A stretch of DNA of 64,000 nt from Acinetobacter courvalinii. Lineage in GTDB: Bacteria > Pseudomonadota > Gammaproteobacteria > Pseudomonadales > Moraxellaceae. This document shows, one piece after another, positions 45,679 to 55,495 of this stretch; within the stretch, counting starts at the first letter, position 1, and every line of letters begins with the position of its first letter. The DNA is taken from positions 1 to 64,000 of the forward strand of contig NZ_BMDA01000004.1 of the NCBI RefSeq assembly GCF_014635545.1, written 5' to 3'. The translations under genes and the position numbers were made by a program. The notes beneath the pieces were generated by a model. The model was not told the origin of the DNA, ran no database searches, and saw only the letters and a program-made list of their open reading frames with translations.

Positions 45679-47373
45679 TTATTGTATTGGACGTAACGGC
45701 GCTTGGCGTGCCGGGGTTGTACCCGCTTTGTAATAACCCGCCTCTGAACGCGGCAGCTTTTTGCCACGAATCTGATCGGCAATTTTTTCTGCGATCATGA
45801 TGGTGGTGGCATTCAGGTTACCGGTAATGATCAATGGCATGATGGACGCATCGACCACACGTAAGCCTTGTACGCCGTGAACGCGACCTTGACCATCGAC
45901 CACCGCCATCTCATCTTCACCCATTTTACAGCTACATGATGGATGGAACGCGGTCTCGGCATGGGTACGCACGAACTCATCCAGCTCGGCATCGGTCTGG
46001 ATATGTTTACCCGGGCTGATTTCTTCACCGCGATATGGATCAAGCGCTGGTTGCGCCATAATTTCACGGGTGATACGGATCGCATCACGGAACTCACGCC
46101 AGTCCTGTTCGGTTGACATATAGTTGAACAGGATACTTGGATGTTCAAACGGATCTTTTGATTTCAATTTGACCCGACCACGCGAAGGTGAACGCATTGA
46201 ACCAACATGCGCCTGGAAGCCGTGTTCTTTCACCGCATTACTACCGTTGTAGTTAATCGCCACAGGCAAGAAGTGGTACTGGATATTTGGCCAGTCAAAT
46301 TCTTCCGAGCTACGGATAAAGCCGCCTGCCTCGAACTGGTTGCTTGCACCAACGCCGGTACCGTTGAATAACCATTCGGCACCAATCATAGGCTGGTTGT
46401 ACCATTGCAGGGCAGGGTAAAGTGAAACCGGTTGCTTACATTGGTATTGCAAATACATTTCCAGATGGTCTTGCAGGTTTTCACCGACACCCGGTAGATC
46501 ATGTACGACATCAATATCCATCGATTTCAGGAAAGTGCTTTCACCCACGCCTGAACGTTGCAGGATTTGTGGTGAAGCAATCGCACCGGCACACAGCAAG
46601 ACTTCACGCTTGGCCTGAGCCTGTTTCATATTGGCTTGGTCTGCACCAATAATATATTCCACACCCACAGCCTGCTTTTGATTAAACAGGATACGGTTGG
46701 TGGTGGCATGCGTAATGATGGTTAAGTTTGGACGACCTTTAGCCAGATCCAGATAACCACGCGCGGTACTTGAACGACGACCATTTGGTGTTACGGTACG
46801 GTCCATTGGACCGAAGCCTTCCTGTTGATAGCCATTTAAGTCATCGGTACGTGGATAACCCGCTTGAACGCCTGCTTCAACCATGGCATGGAACAGTACG
46901 TTGTTGCCATTTTTAGGCGTTGCCACTGAAACGGGACCATCACCGCCGTGATAATCATTGGCACCAATATCGCGGGTTTCAGCTTTTCTGTAATACGGTA
47001 AGCAGTCTGCATAGGTCCAGTCTTCCAGACCTTTCATGGTTGCCCACTGGTCCAGATCCATGGCATTACCACGGATATAGCACATCCCGTTAATCAGGGA
47101 AGAACCGCCTAAACCTTTACCACGACCACATTCCATACGGCGATTGTTCATGTGTGGTTCAGGATCGGTTTCATAAGCCCAGTTATAGCGACGGCCTTGT
47201 AATGGGAAGGCCAACGCGGCTGGCATTTGAGTACGGAAATCTAAACGGTAGTCTGGGCCACCGGCTTCCAACAGTAAAACAGACACATCTTTGTCTTCAG
47301 TCAGACGTGTTGCAAGTACATTTCCGGCAGATCCTGCGCCAATGATAATGTAGTCATATGCTTGAGTATTCAT
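45679..47373 (-). CDS. betA: Choline dehydrogenase BetA
   Basis: BetA oxidises choline to betaine aldehyde (and further) with FAD at the inner membrane. The 564-residue GMC flavoprotein starts [20 protein letters not shown]. It has the GMC signature [20 protein letters not shown], the second signature [15 protein letters not shown] and the C-terminal active-site region [12 protein letters not shown] followed by [15 protein letters not shown]. These match BetA more closely than the GMC protein at 37520. It lies 90 bases after betB in the betI-betB-betA order. Confidence 0.96.
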   Translation of the reverse strand: MNTQAYDYIIIGAGSAGNVLATRLTEDKDVSVLLLEAGGPDYRLDFRTQMPAALAFPLQGRRYNWAYETDPEPHMNNRRMECGRGKGLGGSSLINGMCYIRGNAMDLDQWATMKGLEDWTYADCLPYYRKAETRDIGANDYHGGDGPVSVATPKNGNNVLFHAMVEAGVQAGYPRTDDLNGYQQEGFGPMDRTVTPNGRRSSTARGYLDLAKGRPNLTIITHATTNRILFNQKQAVGVEYIIGADQANMKQAQAKREVLLCAGAIASPQILQRSGVGESTFLKSMDIDVVHDLPGVGENLQDHLEMYLQYQCKQPVSLYPALQWYNQPMIGAEWLFNGTGVGASNQFEAGGFIRSSEEFDWPNIQYHFLPVAINYNGSNAVKEHGFQAHVGSMRSPSRGRVKLKSKDPFEHPSILFNYMSTEQDWREFRDAIRITREIMAQPALDPYRGEEISPGKHIQTDAELDEFVRTHAETAFHPSCSCKMGEDEMAVVDGQGRVHGVQGLRVVDASIMPLIITGNLNATTIMIAEKIADQIRGKKLPRSEAGYYKAGTTPARQAPLRPIQ

Positions 47374-47463
47374 CTTTATCCCTTTTGTATTCTGGAGAGC
47401 GCCAGTGCCATCAGCTGATGGCAGGGCACATAGGATTAATCTTGAGGGGGAAGGGTGAACGCA

Positions 47464-48936
47464 TTAGAAAATGCTTTGATATTCACCTAACTCAACTTGA
47501 ATCGATTTGATACGGGTGTAATGACCCAATGTGGTTAAGCCATTTTCACGGCCCACGCCTGATTGCTTATAGCCACCGACCGGCATTTCCGCAGGGGATT
47601 CACCCCAGGTATTGATCCAGCAGATGCCGGCTTCAAGCTGGTGAATAATGCGATGTGCCTTAGTAATGTCTTGAGTCACCACACCTGCTGCCAGACCGAA
47701 ATCTGTGGCATTGGCACGACGAATCACTTCTTCCTCAGTGTCATAGCTAAGAATGCTCATCACCGGACCAAAGATTTCTTCCTGCACAATTGCCATATCA
47801 TCTCGGCAATCACTGAAAACGGTTGGTAATACATAGGCGCCTTTGGCCAGATCACCTTCAGTAGCACGGCCACCACCGATCAGCACTTTCGCACCTTGCT
47901 GCTTGCCAGACTCGATGAATGACAATACTTTTTCCATATGCGGGAAGCTGGTGAGTGGACCAAAATTGGTTTGCTCAGCCATTGGATCACCGATACGAAT
48001 ACGTTTTACACGCTCCACAATCGCTGCTTCAAAATCAGCCAGCATGGCTTTTGGTACAAATACGCGCGTACCGTTGGTACAGACCTGACCCGAACTAAAG
48101 AAGTTGGCCATCACTGCAATATCCGCAGCGCGATCAAGGTTGGCATCATTACAAATAACCAGCGGAGATTTACCACCAAGCTCCATGGTCACTTCTTTCA
48201 AAGTTGAACCCGCAGCACTTGCCATCACTTTCTTGCCGGTTTCGACGCCGCCCGTAAACGAGATTTTTTCAATCACCGGATGTTCAGTCAGCCATTGGCC
48301 GATGTCACGCCCCGCACCTTGCACCACGTTAAACACGCCGTCTGGCACGCCCGCTTCAGTATAGATTTCAGCAAGTTTGAATGCAGTCAGTGGTGTGGTT
48401 TCGCTTGGTTTGAAAATCATGGCATTTCCCGCAGCCAGGGCAGGGGCAGATTTCCACATTGCGATTTGAATTGGATAGTTCCAGGCACCGATCCCAGCCA
48501 CTACACCGAGGGGTTCGCGACGGGTATAGAAGAAGCTTGATTCACGCAGGGGAACCTGTTCGCCCTGAATGGCGGTTGCAAGGCCAGCATAGTATTCAAG
48601 TACATCGGCACCGGTCACGATATCGACAGTTGATGTTTCGCTGTAGGCTTTACCGGTATCGAGGGTTTCGAGCTGGGCAAGCTCATCGTTACGTTCACGT
48701 AAGATATCAACTGCACGACGCAGGATACGAGAACGCTCCATTGCGGTCATGGCAGCCCAGATTTTCTGGCCTTGTTGTGCGCTTTGAACAGCCGCTTCAA
48801 TGTCTTGTTGTGAGGCTTGTTGAAGTGTTGCGATCACTTCACCGTTGGCAGGGTTAATACTGGTAAATGTTTTACCACTGGTCGCTGCGACATAACGTCC
48901 GTGGATATACAATTGATGAACTTGTGCATCACTCAT
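47464..48936 (-). CDS. betB: Betaine aldehyde dehydrogenase BetB
   Basis: BetB oxidises betaine aldehyde to glycine betaine with NAD(P). The 490-residue protein begins [15 protein letters not shown] after GGAGAAACAG. It has the ALDH motifs: the Glu-containing [13 protein letters not shown], the catalytic Cys in [17 protein letters not shown] and the C-terminal [19 protein letters not shown] typical of betaine aldehyde dehydrogenases. It overlaps betI by 8 bases, indicating translational coupling. Confidence 0.96.
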   Translation of the reverse strand: MSDAQVHQLYIHGRYVAATSGKTFTSINPANGEVIATLQQASQQDIEAAVQSAQQGQKIWAAMTAMERSRILRRAVDILRERNDELAQLETLDTGKAYSETSTVDIVTGADVLEYYAGLATAIQGEQVPLRESSFFYTRREPLGVVAGIGAWNYPIQIAMWKSAPALAAGNAMIFKPSETTPLTAFKLAEIYTEAGVPDGVFNVVQGAGRDIGQWLTEHPVIEKISFTGGVETGKKVMASAAGSTLKEVTMELGGKSPLVICNDANLDRAADIAVMANFFSSGQVCTNGTRVFVPKAMLADFEAAIVERVKRIRIGDPMAEQTNFGPLTSFPHMEKVLSFIESGKQQGAKVLIGGGRATEGDLAKGAYVLPTVFSDCRDDMAIVQEEIFGPVMSILSYDTEEEVIRRANATDFGLAAGVVTQDITKAHRIIHQLEAGICWINTWGESPAEMPVGGYKQSGVGRENGLTTLGHYTRIKSIQVELGEYQSIF

Positions 48937-49555
48937 TCTGTTTCTCCTGCAAAGGCTTGTTCGCAAATTGCAATTGCGTTTTTACATAATCGTAAGCAAT
49001 GGAACGGGCCAGCTGGCTGTCAAACTCATCATGACTGCTTAAACTGCCACGTAACCATAATCCGTCAATCAAAGCCGCCAGTCCGCGGGCGGCAATGCTT
49101 GCCTGCTGTTTATCATCGACCAACATGAGGAAATAATGTTTCAGGTTGGAATACAGGCGTTGATCGTTAATTCGTTGTAAACGTCCAAGTTCGGGAAGGT
49201 GCATACTGGCAGACCAGAAGTCTAACCAGACCCGCATGGCTTGTTTGTTGACCTGACTGATATCAAAGTTGGAATCAATAATCGCCTTGATCTGGCTTTC
49301 TGGATGTGGATCTGCTTCTGTTTTATATTGGTCAGTTTTCTGACGCAAAACGTTAAGCATTTCCTGCATACAGGTATTAATTAATCCCTGTTTGTCACCA
49401 AAATAGTGACTCACAATACCGGTTGATAGCTCGGCCTTTTTTGCAATCTGTGCAATGGTGGTATTGGATAACCCCACTTCAGAAATCACATAAAATGCGG
49501 CGTTAATGATTTCTTCACGTCGCACATGTTCCGGTTTTACTCTACGCTTTGTCAT
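48929..49555 (-). CDS. betI: TetR-family choline-sensing repressor BetI
   Basis: BetI represses the bet genes until choline is present. The 208-residue protein has an N-terminal TetR DNA-binding domain ([48 protein letters not shown]) and a ligand domain with the BetI-type stretch [20 protein letters not shown]. It is the first gene of the betI-betB-betA unit and is divergent from betT1. A 40-bp palindrome in between is its likely operator. Confidence 0.95.
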   Translation of the reverse strand: MTKRRVKPEHVRREEIINAAFYVISEVGLSNTTIAQIAKKAELSTGIVSHYFGDKQGLINTCMQEMLNVLRQKTDQYKTEADPHPESQIKAIIDSNFDISQVNKQAMRVWLDFWSASMHLPELGRLQRINDQRLYSNLKHYFLMLVDDKQQASIAARGLAALIDGLWLRGSLSSHDEFDSQLARSIAYDYVKTQLQFANKPLQEKQNE

Positions 49556-49630
49556 GCTTATCCATTTAAAGCCCTGCCAAGGTGCTTTTTATTCAACATT
49601 TCTCAATGTAGAGCATCATAACATTTTTTT

Positions 49631-49676
49631 ATCATACTTTTTATTGATTGAACGTTCAATCAATAAAAAGTATAAT
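49631..49676. promoter_or_regulatory. BetI operator: 40-bp perfect palindrome with abutting divergent promoters
   Basis: Bases 49634-49673 are a perfect inverted repeat with dyad between 49653 and 49654 (core TTGAACGTTCAA). On the plus strand TTGAAC (49648-49653) and TATAAT (49671-49676) are spaced 17 bases, giving a betT1 promoter. On the minus strand TTGAAC (49659-49654) and TATGAT (49636-49631) are also spaced 17 bases, giving the betI-betB-betA promoter. The two -35 boxes touch at the dyad. BetI, a TetR-type dimer, should bind here. Confidence 0.85.
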
Positions 49677-49819
49677 CTGTAAAAATCAATGAATTTTTGC
49701 TAGGCAAGAATAGAACTAAAGTAATAAATGAAGGCTTCTTATGGATAAGCAGATAAGGGCTCAACAGAACTTATCTTGTTATTTTTTAAGAAAGTACACC
49801 AATTGCAAGGAGCAAGAAC

Positions 49820-51430
49820 ATGGTGTCAAAAAGTAATGAAGGATCCGCATCCGAACCGATACGTTTAAATTTGTTTGTTTTTTGGAGCTCCGCAATCAGT
49901 ATTGGCATTTTTGGCCTGTTGTTTGTGCTGTTTCCTGAGCAAAGCCAGTTCTGGCTGACCTATGTCCAAGGACAGGCCAACCAGCTATTCGGCTGGTATT
50001 ACATGCTGGTCATTATTCTGTGTCTCGGTTTTGTGGCCTGGCTGGCATTTTCGCGGGTCGGACAGATTCCATTAGGGCGCGATGACGACAAACCCGAGTT
50101 CGGTTATCTGGCCTGGGTGTCGATGCTGTTTTCAGCCGGAATCGGGATTGCCTTGCTCTATTACGGTGTGGCTGAACCGGTGGATCACTTTTTGCGCCCC
50201 CCAGAAGGGACCGGCGGTACAGTACAGGCGGCACGCGATGCCATGATGTATAGCTTCCTGCATTGGGGCATACATGGCTGGGTGCTATATGCCTTGCTCG
50301 GTGTAACGCTGGGTTATTTTGCTTTCCGTCTGGATTTGCCGCTGGCATTACGTTCTGCACTGTATCCGATATTTGGTGAGCGTATTTATGGACTGGTCGG
50401 TGATTTTGTCGATGGTTTCGGCATATTGGCGACAGTCATTTCCCTGGTCACCAACCTCGGCATTGGTGCCTTGGTGCTGGTATCAGGGCTGCACTATCTG
50501 CTCCCAGACATTCCCAATAACAATACAACATTGATTGCTGTGGTGTTATTGATGATGTTTGTGGCGACCATTACCACGGTGGTCGGTATTGAAAAAGGTC
50601 TGGCCTGGCTGTCACGTATCAATCTGCGTCTGCTGTATGCCTTATTGTTATTCGTCTTCCTCACCGGCCCAACCAATCATTTACTCAATGGTCTGGTGCA
50701 GAACACCGGGGATTACCTCGATCATTTTATTGCCAAAAGTTTTGATATGTATCTCTACAATGGCAAGGCAAGTGAGTGGCAGGGTGCATGGACGGTGTTT
50801 TACTGGGCATGGTGGATTGCCTGGGCGCCATTTGTCGGTATGTTTATTGCCCGTATTTCTAAGGGCCGTACCATTCGTGAAGTGGTGCTGGGCGTGTGTC
50901 TGGTGCCGCTGGGCTTTACGCTGGCCTGGATCTCGATTTTTGGAAATACCGCAATTGACCTGATTTTAAACCAGAAGCAACAGGCGCTCGGTGATATGGT
51001 ACTGACCGATGCCGCTTTATCGCTATTCAAGCTTCTCGAATATTTACCATTCAACCCCTATATTGCTGGCATTGTTGTGGTGATTTGTTTCGTATTGTTT
51101 TTGACCCCGGTGGGTTCTGGTACACTCATGATCGCAAATCTGTCCTCGAAAGGGGGTAGCAATGAAAGTGATTCGCCAATTTGGTTAAGAGTTTTCTGGT
51201 CGGTGGTGATTACCATTGTCAGTATCGGGCTGCTTTTAGCAGGGAGTTTCCACTCCATGCAAAGCGCGGTGGTACTCTGTGGTTTGCCATTTTCCGTTAT
51301 TATTTTGCTGTATATGTTTGGGTTGGCCAAAGCCCTGAAGCAGGACGCTTTTCGCCCTCAACCACCGCAAACAATAGCACCAGTAACTCCACCATCACAT
51401 TTTGCAACTGAAAAATCAGAAACATTGTAA
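49820..51430 (+). CDS. betT: BCCT choline transporter, short form (BetT1-like)
   Basis: The 536-residue betaine/choline/carnitine transporter has about 12 membrane helices and the BCCT Trp motif in TVFYWAWWIAWAPFVGMFIA (near residues 322-342), followed by RISKGRTIREVVLG. The cytoplasmic C-terminal extension is short. In Acinetobacter baylyi a short BetT1 has been described as osmolarity-independent choline uptake, against a long osmo-dependent BetT2; the pair here matches. It starts after AAGGAGCAAG, downstream of the BetI palindrome. Confidence 0.92.
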   Translation: MVSKSNEGSASEPIRLNLFVFWSSAISIGIFGLLFVLFPEQSQFWLTYVQGQANQLFGWYYMLVIILCLGFVAWLAFSRVGQIPLGRDDDKPEFGYLAWVSMLFSAGIGIALLYYGVAEPVDHFLRPPEGTGGTVQAARDAMMYSFLHWGIHGWVLYALLGVTLGYFAFRLDLPLALRSALYPIFGERIYGLVGDFVDGFGILATVISLVTNLGIGALVLVSGLHYLLPDIPNNNTTLIAVVLLMMFVATITTVVGIEKGLAWLSRINLRLLYALLLFVFLTGPTNHLLNGLVQNTGDYLDHFIAKSFDMYLYNGKASEWQGAWTVFYWAWWIAWAPFVGMFIARISKGRTIREVVLGVCLVPLGFTLAWISIFGNTAIDLILNQKQQALGDMVLTDAALSLFKLLEYLPFNPYIAGIVVVICFVLFLTPVGSGTLMIANLSSKGGSNESDSPIWLRVFWSVVITIVSIGLLLAGSFHSMQSAVVLCGLPFSVIILLYMFGLAKALKQDAFRPQPPQTIAPVTPPSHFATEKSETL

Positions 51431-51546
51431 TTTGGGTAATGACTTTTATTTTTCATTTTTTATTCAGATCTGTCTTTTCATTGAAAATGCAATGGAAAGA
51501 CGAGGTTGAATATTTTCTTTTTGTTCTCTAACTCCCTGAGGATTGT

Positions 51547-53607
51547 ATGGCAACAGATAATCCAAGAGCGGTTGATGATTCTACATTAGCGAATAAAGAT
51601 CATTTGAATCGTGTGGTCTTTTATGTTTCAGCTCTACTTATTTTAACATTTGCACTGGTTACGATTTTTTTTAACGACTTCTCCAACCACTTATTGAATG
51701 TGGTACTGGCCTGGGTCAGTGATAAATTTAGCTGGTACTACCTGTTAGCAGCGACGCTTTATCTGGTATTTGTGGTGTTTATTGCCTGTTCGCGTTATGG
51801 CGATATCAAGCTCGGCCCAAAACATTCCAAACCTGAGTTCAGTTTACTGAGCTGGTCGGCCATGCTGTTTGCGGCCGGGATCGGGACCGACTTGATGTTC
51901 TTCTCGGTTGCAGAGCCGCTCTCCCATTATATGAATCCGCCTGTGGGCGAAGGTCAGACCTTTGAAGCGGCCCGTCAAGGAATGGTGTGGACACTGTTCC
52001 ATTACGGTTTAACCGGTTGGGGCATGTATGCACTGGTCGGGATGGCGTTAGGTTACTTTAGTTATCGCTATAACCTGCCACTGACCATCCGTTCAGCCTT
52101 GTACCCGATTTTCGGGAATAAAATTGATGGCCCGATTGGTCATACCGTGGATACTGCCGCCGTAATCGGCACCATTTTTGGTATCGCGACCACCTGTGGT
52201 ATTGCGGTGGTACAGATCAATTATGGTCTGCATGTACTATTTGGCCTGCCTGAGAATCTTTGGATTCAGATTGCCCTGATTGGCCTTGCGGTAATCGTCA
52301 CCATTATTTCAGTGACAGCAGGGGTCAATAAAGGCATCAAGATTCTATCTGAAATCAATATCTATGCTGCCATTGGCCTGATGCTGTTTGTGCTGTTCCT
52401 TGGCAATACCGAATTCCTGCTCAATGCACTGGTACAAAACTTTGGCGATTACATTAGCCGCTTCCCGAGTCTGGCGCTAGAAAGCTTTGCCTTTGACCGT
52501 CCAAAAGACTGGATGAATAGCTGGACCTTGTTCTTCTGGGCATGGTGGGTGGCGTGGTCGCCATTTGTGGGCCTGTTTCTGGCGCGAATTTCGCGTGGTC
52601 GTACCATCCGTGAATTTGTCTGCGGCACCTTGATCATTCCATTATTGTTCACCATTACCTGGTTATCTATTTTTGGTAATAGTGCCTTACATAGCGTGAT
52701 CTTTGATGGAAATACCGCACTGGCACAAACGGTATTGACCGATCCTGCGCATGGTTTCTATGACTTGCTGGCGCAATATCCGGGCTTTGCCTTTATTGCG
52801 GGCATTGCCACCATTACAGGTTTGCTGTTCTATGTGACTTCGGCGGATTCTGGCGCGTTGGTACTGGGTAACTTCACCACCAAATTCTCCAATGTCGATA
52901 ATGATGCGCCGCGCTGGTTACGGATTTTCTGGGCCACGGCGATTGGCTTATTGACGGTTGCCATGCTGATGGCAAACGGCATTACCGCCTTGCAAAGTGC
53001 CACGGTCATCATGGGCTTGCCGTTTAGTTTTGTCATGTTACTGGTCATGGCGGGGCTGTATAAGTCCTTGCGTCTGGAAGATTATCGTAAAGCCAGTCGC
53101 AGTCTGAATGCAGCGCCTGTAGTCGGTAACGTAGATATCCTGAACTGGAAGCAACGTTTATCGCGTGTGATGCATCATCCTGGCAGTAGCGAAACTCAAC
53201 GTATGCTCGACAGTGTGTGTAAACCTGCGGTGCAGACTGTGGCAGATGAACTGGTCAAGCGTGGTATGAGTGTTGAAGTCACGCAAGGTGAGGTGGAAGA
53301 TAGCGATACCTTGTATCATCTTGATCTGACCATTTACATCGAAGAAGAGCATAACTTCGTGTATCAGATCTGGCCTGTGCGCTATATCGCACCGACCTTC
53401 AGTGAACGTGGCAAACGTGGTAAGCAACATTACTACCGTTTAGAGACCTTCCTGTATGAAGGGTCGCAGGACAATGATCTGGTCGGTTATACCAAAGAAC
53501 AGGTGATTAATGACATTCTGGACAAGTATGAACGTCACATGACTTTCCTGCATATCAACCGCATTAGTCCCGGCAACCGTCCTTTGTATCCGGACTCGCA
53601 AGACTAG
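51547..53607 (+). CDS. betT: BCCT choline transporter, long form (BetT2-like)
   Basis: The 686-residue transporter shares the BCCT core of its neighbour (TLFFWAWWVAWSPFVGLFLA, then RISRGRTIREFVCG) but adds about 150 cytoplasmic residues. That domain starts near residue 530 and contains charged stretches such as EVTQGEVEDSDTLYHLDLTI. Long C-terminal domains of BetT-type carriers sense osmotic stress and activate uptake. It lies 116 bases after the short carrier on the same strand and is likely cotranscribed with it, or from a promoter in that gap. A terminator follows. Confidence 0.93.
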   Translation: MATDNPRAVDDSTLANKDHLNRVVFYVSALLILTFALVTIFFNDFSNHLLNVVLAWVSDKFSWYYLLAATLYLVFVVFIACSRYGDIKLGPKHSKPEFSLLSWSAMLFAAGIGTDLMFFSVAEPLSHYMNPPVGEGQTFEAARQGMVWTLFHYGLTGWGMYALVGMALGYFSYRYNLPLTIRSALYPIFGNKIDGPIGHTVDTAAVIGTIFGIATTCGIAVVQINYGLHVLFGLPENLWIQIALIGLAVIVTIISVTAGVNKGIKILSEINIYAAIGLMLFVLFLGNTEFLLNALVQNFGDYISRFPSLALESFAFDRPKDWMNSWTLFFWAWWVAWSPFVGLFLARISRGRTIREFVCGTLIIPLLFTITWLSIFGNSALHSVIFDGNTALAQTVLTDPAHGFYDLLAQYPGFAFIAGIATITGLLFYVTSADSGALVLGNFTTKFSNVDNDAPRWLRIFWATAIGLLTVAMLMANGITALQSATVIMGLPFSFVMLLVMAGLYKSLRLEDYRKASRSLNAAPVVGNVDILNWKQRLSRVMHHPGSSETQRMLDSVCKPAVQTVADELVKRGMSVEVTQGEVEDSDTLYHLDLTIYIEEEHNFVYQIWPVRYIAPTFSERGKRGKQHYYRLETFLYEGSQDNDLVGYTKEQVINDILDKYERHMTFLHINRISPGNRPLYPDSQD

Positions 53608-53619
53608 TCTGATCCAATA

Positions 53620-53650
53620 AAAAACCTCACAGCATGTGAGGTTTTTTTAT
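53620..53650. terminator. Terminator after betT2
   Basis: AAAACCTCAC-agcat-GTGAGGTTTT is a 10-bp stem with a T tail on one side and an A tract on the other, lying between two convergent genes. Confidence 0.88.
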
Positions 53651-53660
53651 TAGCACGTTT

Positions 53661-54116
53661 TTATAAAGCGCCGTGTTGTTGCCAGGTTTCACCGGTTTCA
53701 TAAGGGGCATATTTTTGTTTTAATTCATGCAGCGACTGACTTTGATACAGCGCAAAGATGATCATGATCAGGAATAAACCTGCCAGTTTGATCAGGCGTT
53801 TATTCTTATATTCGTCAGAATATAAGTAAAAAATACAATAGAAAGCGACAATCAGATAAGTACAGAACAATGAATTCAGCACCAGATAAATCAACAACAC
53901 CGCAGTCAGTGCAGTGGCAATCCGGTTTTTTAACACGGTTGCATAAAGGCTGAGTACATTTAAAATCAGTAGGCCCAAAGCGGTCCAGAACAGATAGGCA
54001 CTGCCGCCAATAATCACGATATAGACCGATTGCAGGCACAACAGCACCAGCCATACAAAAATGGAAACAAGAATAAACCTGGATGCGCCAGAGGACGCGG
54101 GCAACGTGTGTTTCAT
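53661..54116 (-). CDS. Hypothetical membrane protein with four helices
   Basis: The 151-residue protein has four predicted membrane segments (residues about 13-35, 40-58, 65-95 and 108-125) and a short hydrophilic C-terminus with KYAPYETGETWQQHGAL. No family motif is recognised. It is about 40 bases downstream of the MFS gene on the same strand and could be cotranscribed with it. Confidence 0.72.
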   Translation of the reverse strand: MKHTLPASSGASRFILVSIFVWLVLLCLQSVYIVIIGGSAYLFWTALGLLILNVLSLYATVLKNRIATALTAVLLIYLVLNSLFCTYLIVAFYCIFYLYSDEYKNKRLIKLAGLFLIMIIFALYQSQSLHELKQKYAPYETGETWQQHGAL

Positions 54117-54158
54117 ATGACTTACATTGATTTTTTCTAAACAGCGATATAAAAGAAT

Positions 54159-55400
54159 TTAAAAACGAAACTTAAATAACTCTTTGCTTCTGCTTCGGGT
54201 TATCGCCACGCAGAGCAAAGAAAGTGTACCGCCAATCAGCATTGCTGGGACTACGCTGAAAAAGCGTGTCATCACACTGGACTGCAAGGCGCCTAGCTCA
54301 TTACTAGACGTGACAAAGATGCCATTAATGGCCGCAATACGTCCAAGCATGTCCTTGGGAGGGATAAGTTGCAGTATGGTTTGACGGATGACAATGTTGA
54401 TACTGTCACAAGCCCCCATGATAATGAGAACTGCGACAGAAAAATAGAGGTGTCTGGTAACAGCGAATAACAATGTGCAACATCCGAATCCTGCAACCGC
54501 CAGCAGCATGATCTGCCAGGGTCTGTGTTTTGGGGGATAACGCACCAGAACGATCATCATGATCAGGCCACCAAACGAAGGCGCAGCGCGCAATAGACCA
54601 AAATCATCGGCGCCGATCTGCAATACATCCTGTGCGAAAATCGGCAGTAGGGCAATGATGCCGCCAAAAAAGACCGAGCCCAGATCGAGAAACATGGCCC
54701 AGAAAATAATTTTGGTTTTAAAAATAAATTGCAGTGCCTGTCGCAGGCTTTGGAAAATGGATTCAGTCTGGAGTTGTGGAAACTCTCGTGTTTGTAAGTT
54801 CCATAGTGCGATACTGCCAGCAGCAAATAATCCGACAATAACGCCAAAGCTAATATCCAGATTAAAATGCGCTAGCAAAAAGCCACCGAGCACAGGGGCA
54901 AGGATACCACTGGCCTGCCAGCACATGCTGGTCCAGGTTGCGGCATTGGTATAAAGATGTTCGGGTACCACAAAAGGTCGTAACGAGTTAAAGCACGGGC
55001 TATAAATGCCGCGTATACAGCCAAATAAAAATAAAATGCTAAAGCTGGAAATTACTAACACCGTAGTGGTGATTTTTTCAGATTGAAACAGGTCAAAACA
55101 CAGCCATAAAGCGATGGTAAGGGGAATGGCCATGCTAAAGCTGATCTGTAAAATACGCTGCCGGTTAAAACGGTCGGCAATATAACCGCCCCACAAAGAA
55201 AGCGCCAGAAAAGGCAAAAAATCCATGATGCCGACCAGCCCCAACAGTAGCGGATTCTTGGTGATCTGATACAGATGAAAGGCAATCAGCACTTCCTGAA
55301 TCAGCACCGCAAAAGTTAGGCAGCATTGATTGATGGTCAATAACTTGAAGTCACAACAGGCAAATGCGGCAAAAGCAGATGGGCTTGTAGCAGAAGACAT
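54159..55400 (-). CDS. MFS transporter (EntS/MFS_3-type exporter)
   Basis: From the ATG at 55400 (MSSATSPSAFAAFACCDFKL) the product has 413 residues and 10-12 membrane segments. The first cytoplasmic loop reads LWGGYIADRFNRQRIL, the MFS motif A variant of the EntS/MFS_3 group, and the N-terminal helix contains EVLIAFHLYQITKNPLLLG, also typical of that group. Members export siderophores or drugs; the substrate here is unknown. The frame stays open upstream to 55481, but the added residues are low-complexity. It lies immediately downstream of mqo, behind the mqo terminator. Confidence 0.85.
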   Translation of the reverse strand: MSSATSPSAFAAFACCDFKLLTINQCCLTFAVLIQEVLIAFHLYQITKNPLLLGLVGIMDFLPFLALSLWGGYIADRFNRQRILQISFSMAIPLTIALWLCFDLFQSEKITTTVLVISSFSILFLFGCIRGIYSPCFNSLRPFVVPEHLYTNAATWTSMCWQASGILAPVLGGFLLAHFNLDISFGVIVGLFAAGSIALWNLQTREFPQLQTESIFQSLRQALQFIFKTKIIFWAMFLDLGSVFFGGIIALLPIFAQDVLQIGADDFGLLRAAPSFGGLIMMIVLVRYPPKHRPWQIMLLAVAGFGCCTLLFAVTRHLYFSVAVLIIMGACDSINIVIRQTILQLIPPKDMLGRIAAINGIFVTSSNELGALQSSVMTRFFSVVPAMLIGGTLSLLCVAITRSRSKELFKFRF

Positions 55401-55444
55401 AGATTTAAAAAGACAGAGAGAAAATAAAAAACAGCGAAAAAATA

Positions 55445-55478
55445 AAAAAAGGGAAGAGCCGAAACTCCTCCCTTTTAA
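55445..55478 (-). terminator. Terminator after mqo
   Basis: On the minus strand AAAAGGGAGGAG pairs with CTCTTCCCTTTT (one G-U pair) around a GTTTCGG-type loop and continues into T residues. Confidence 0.75.
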
Positions 55479-55495
55479 CATGTTCCTACACGGAA

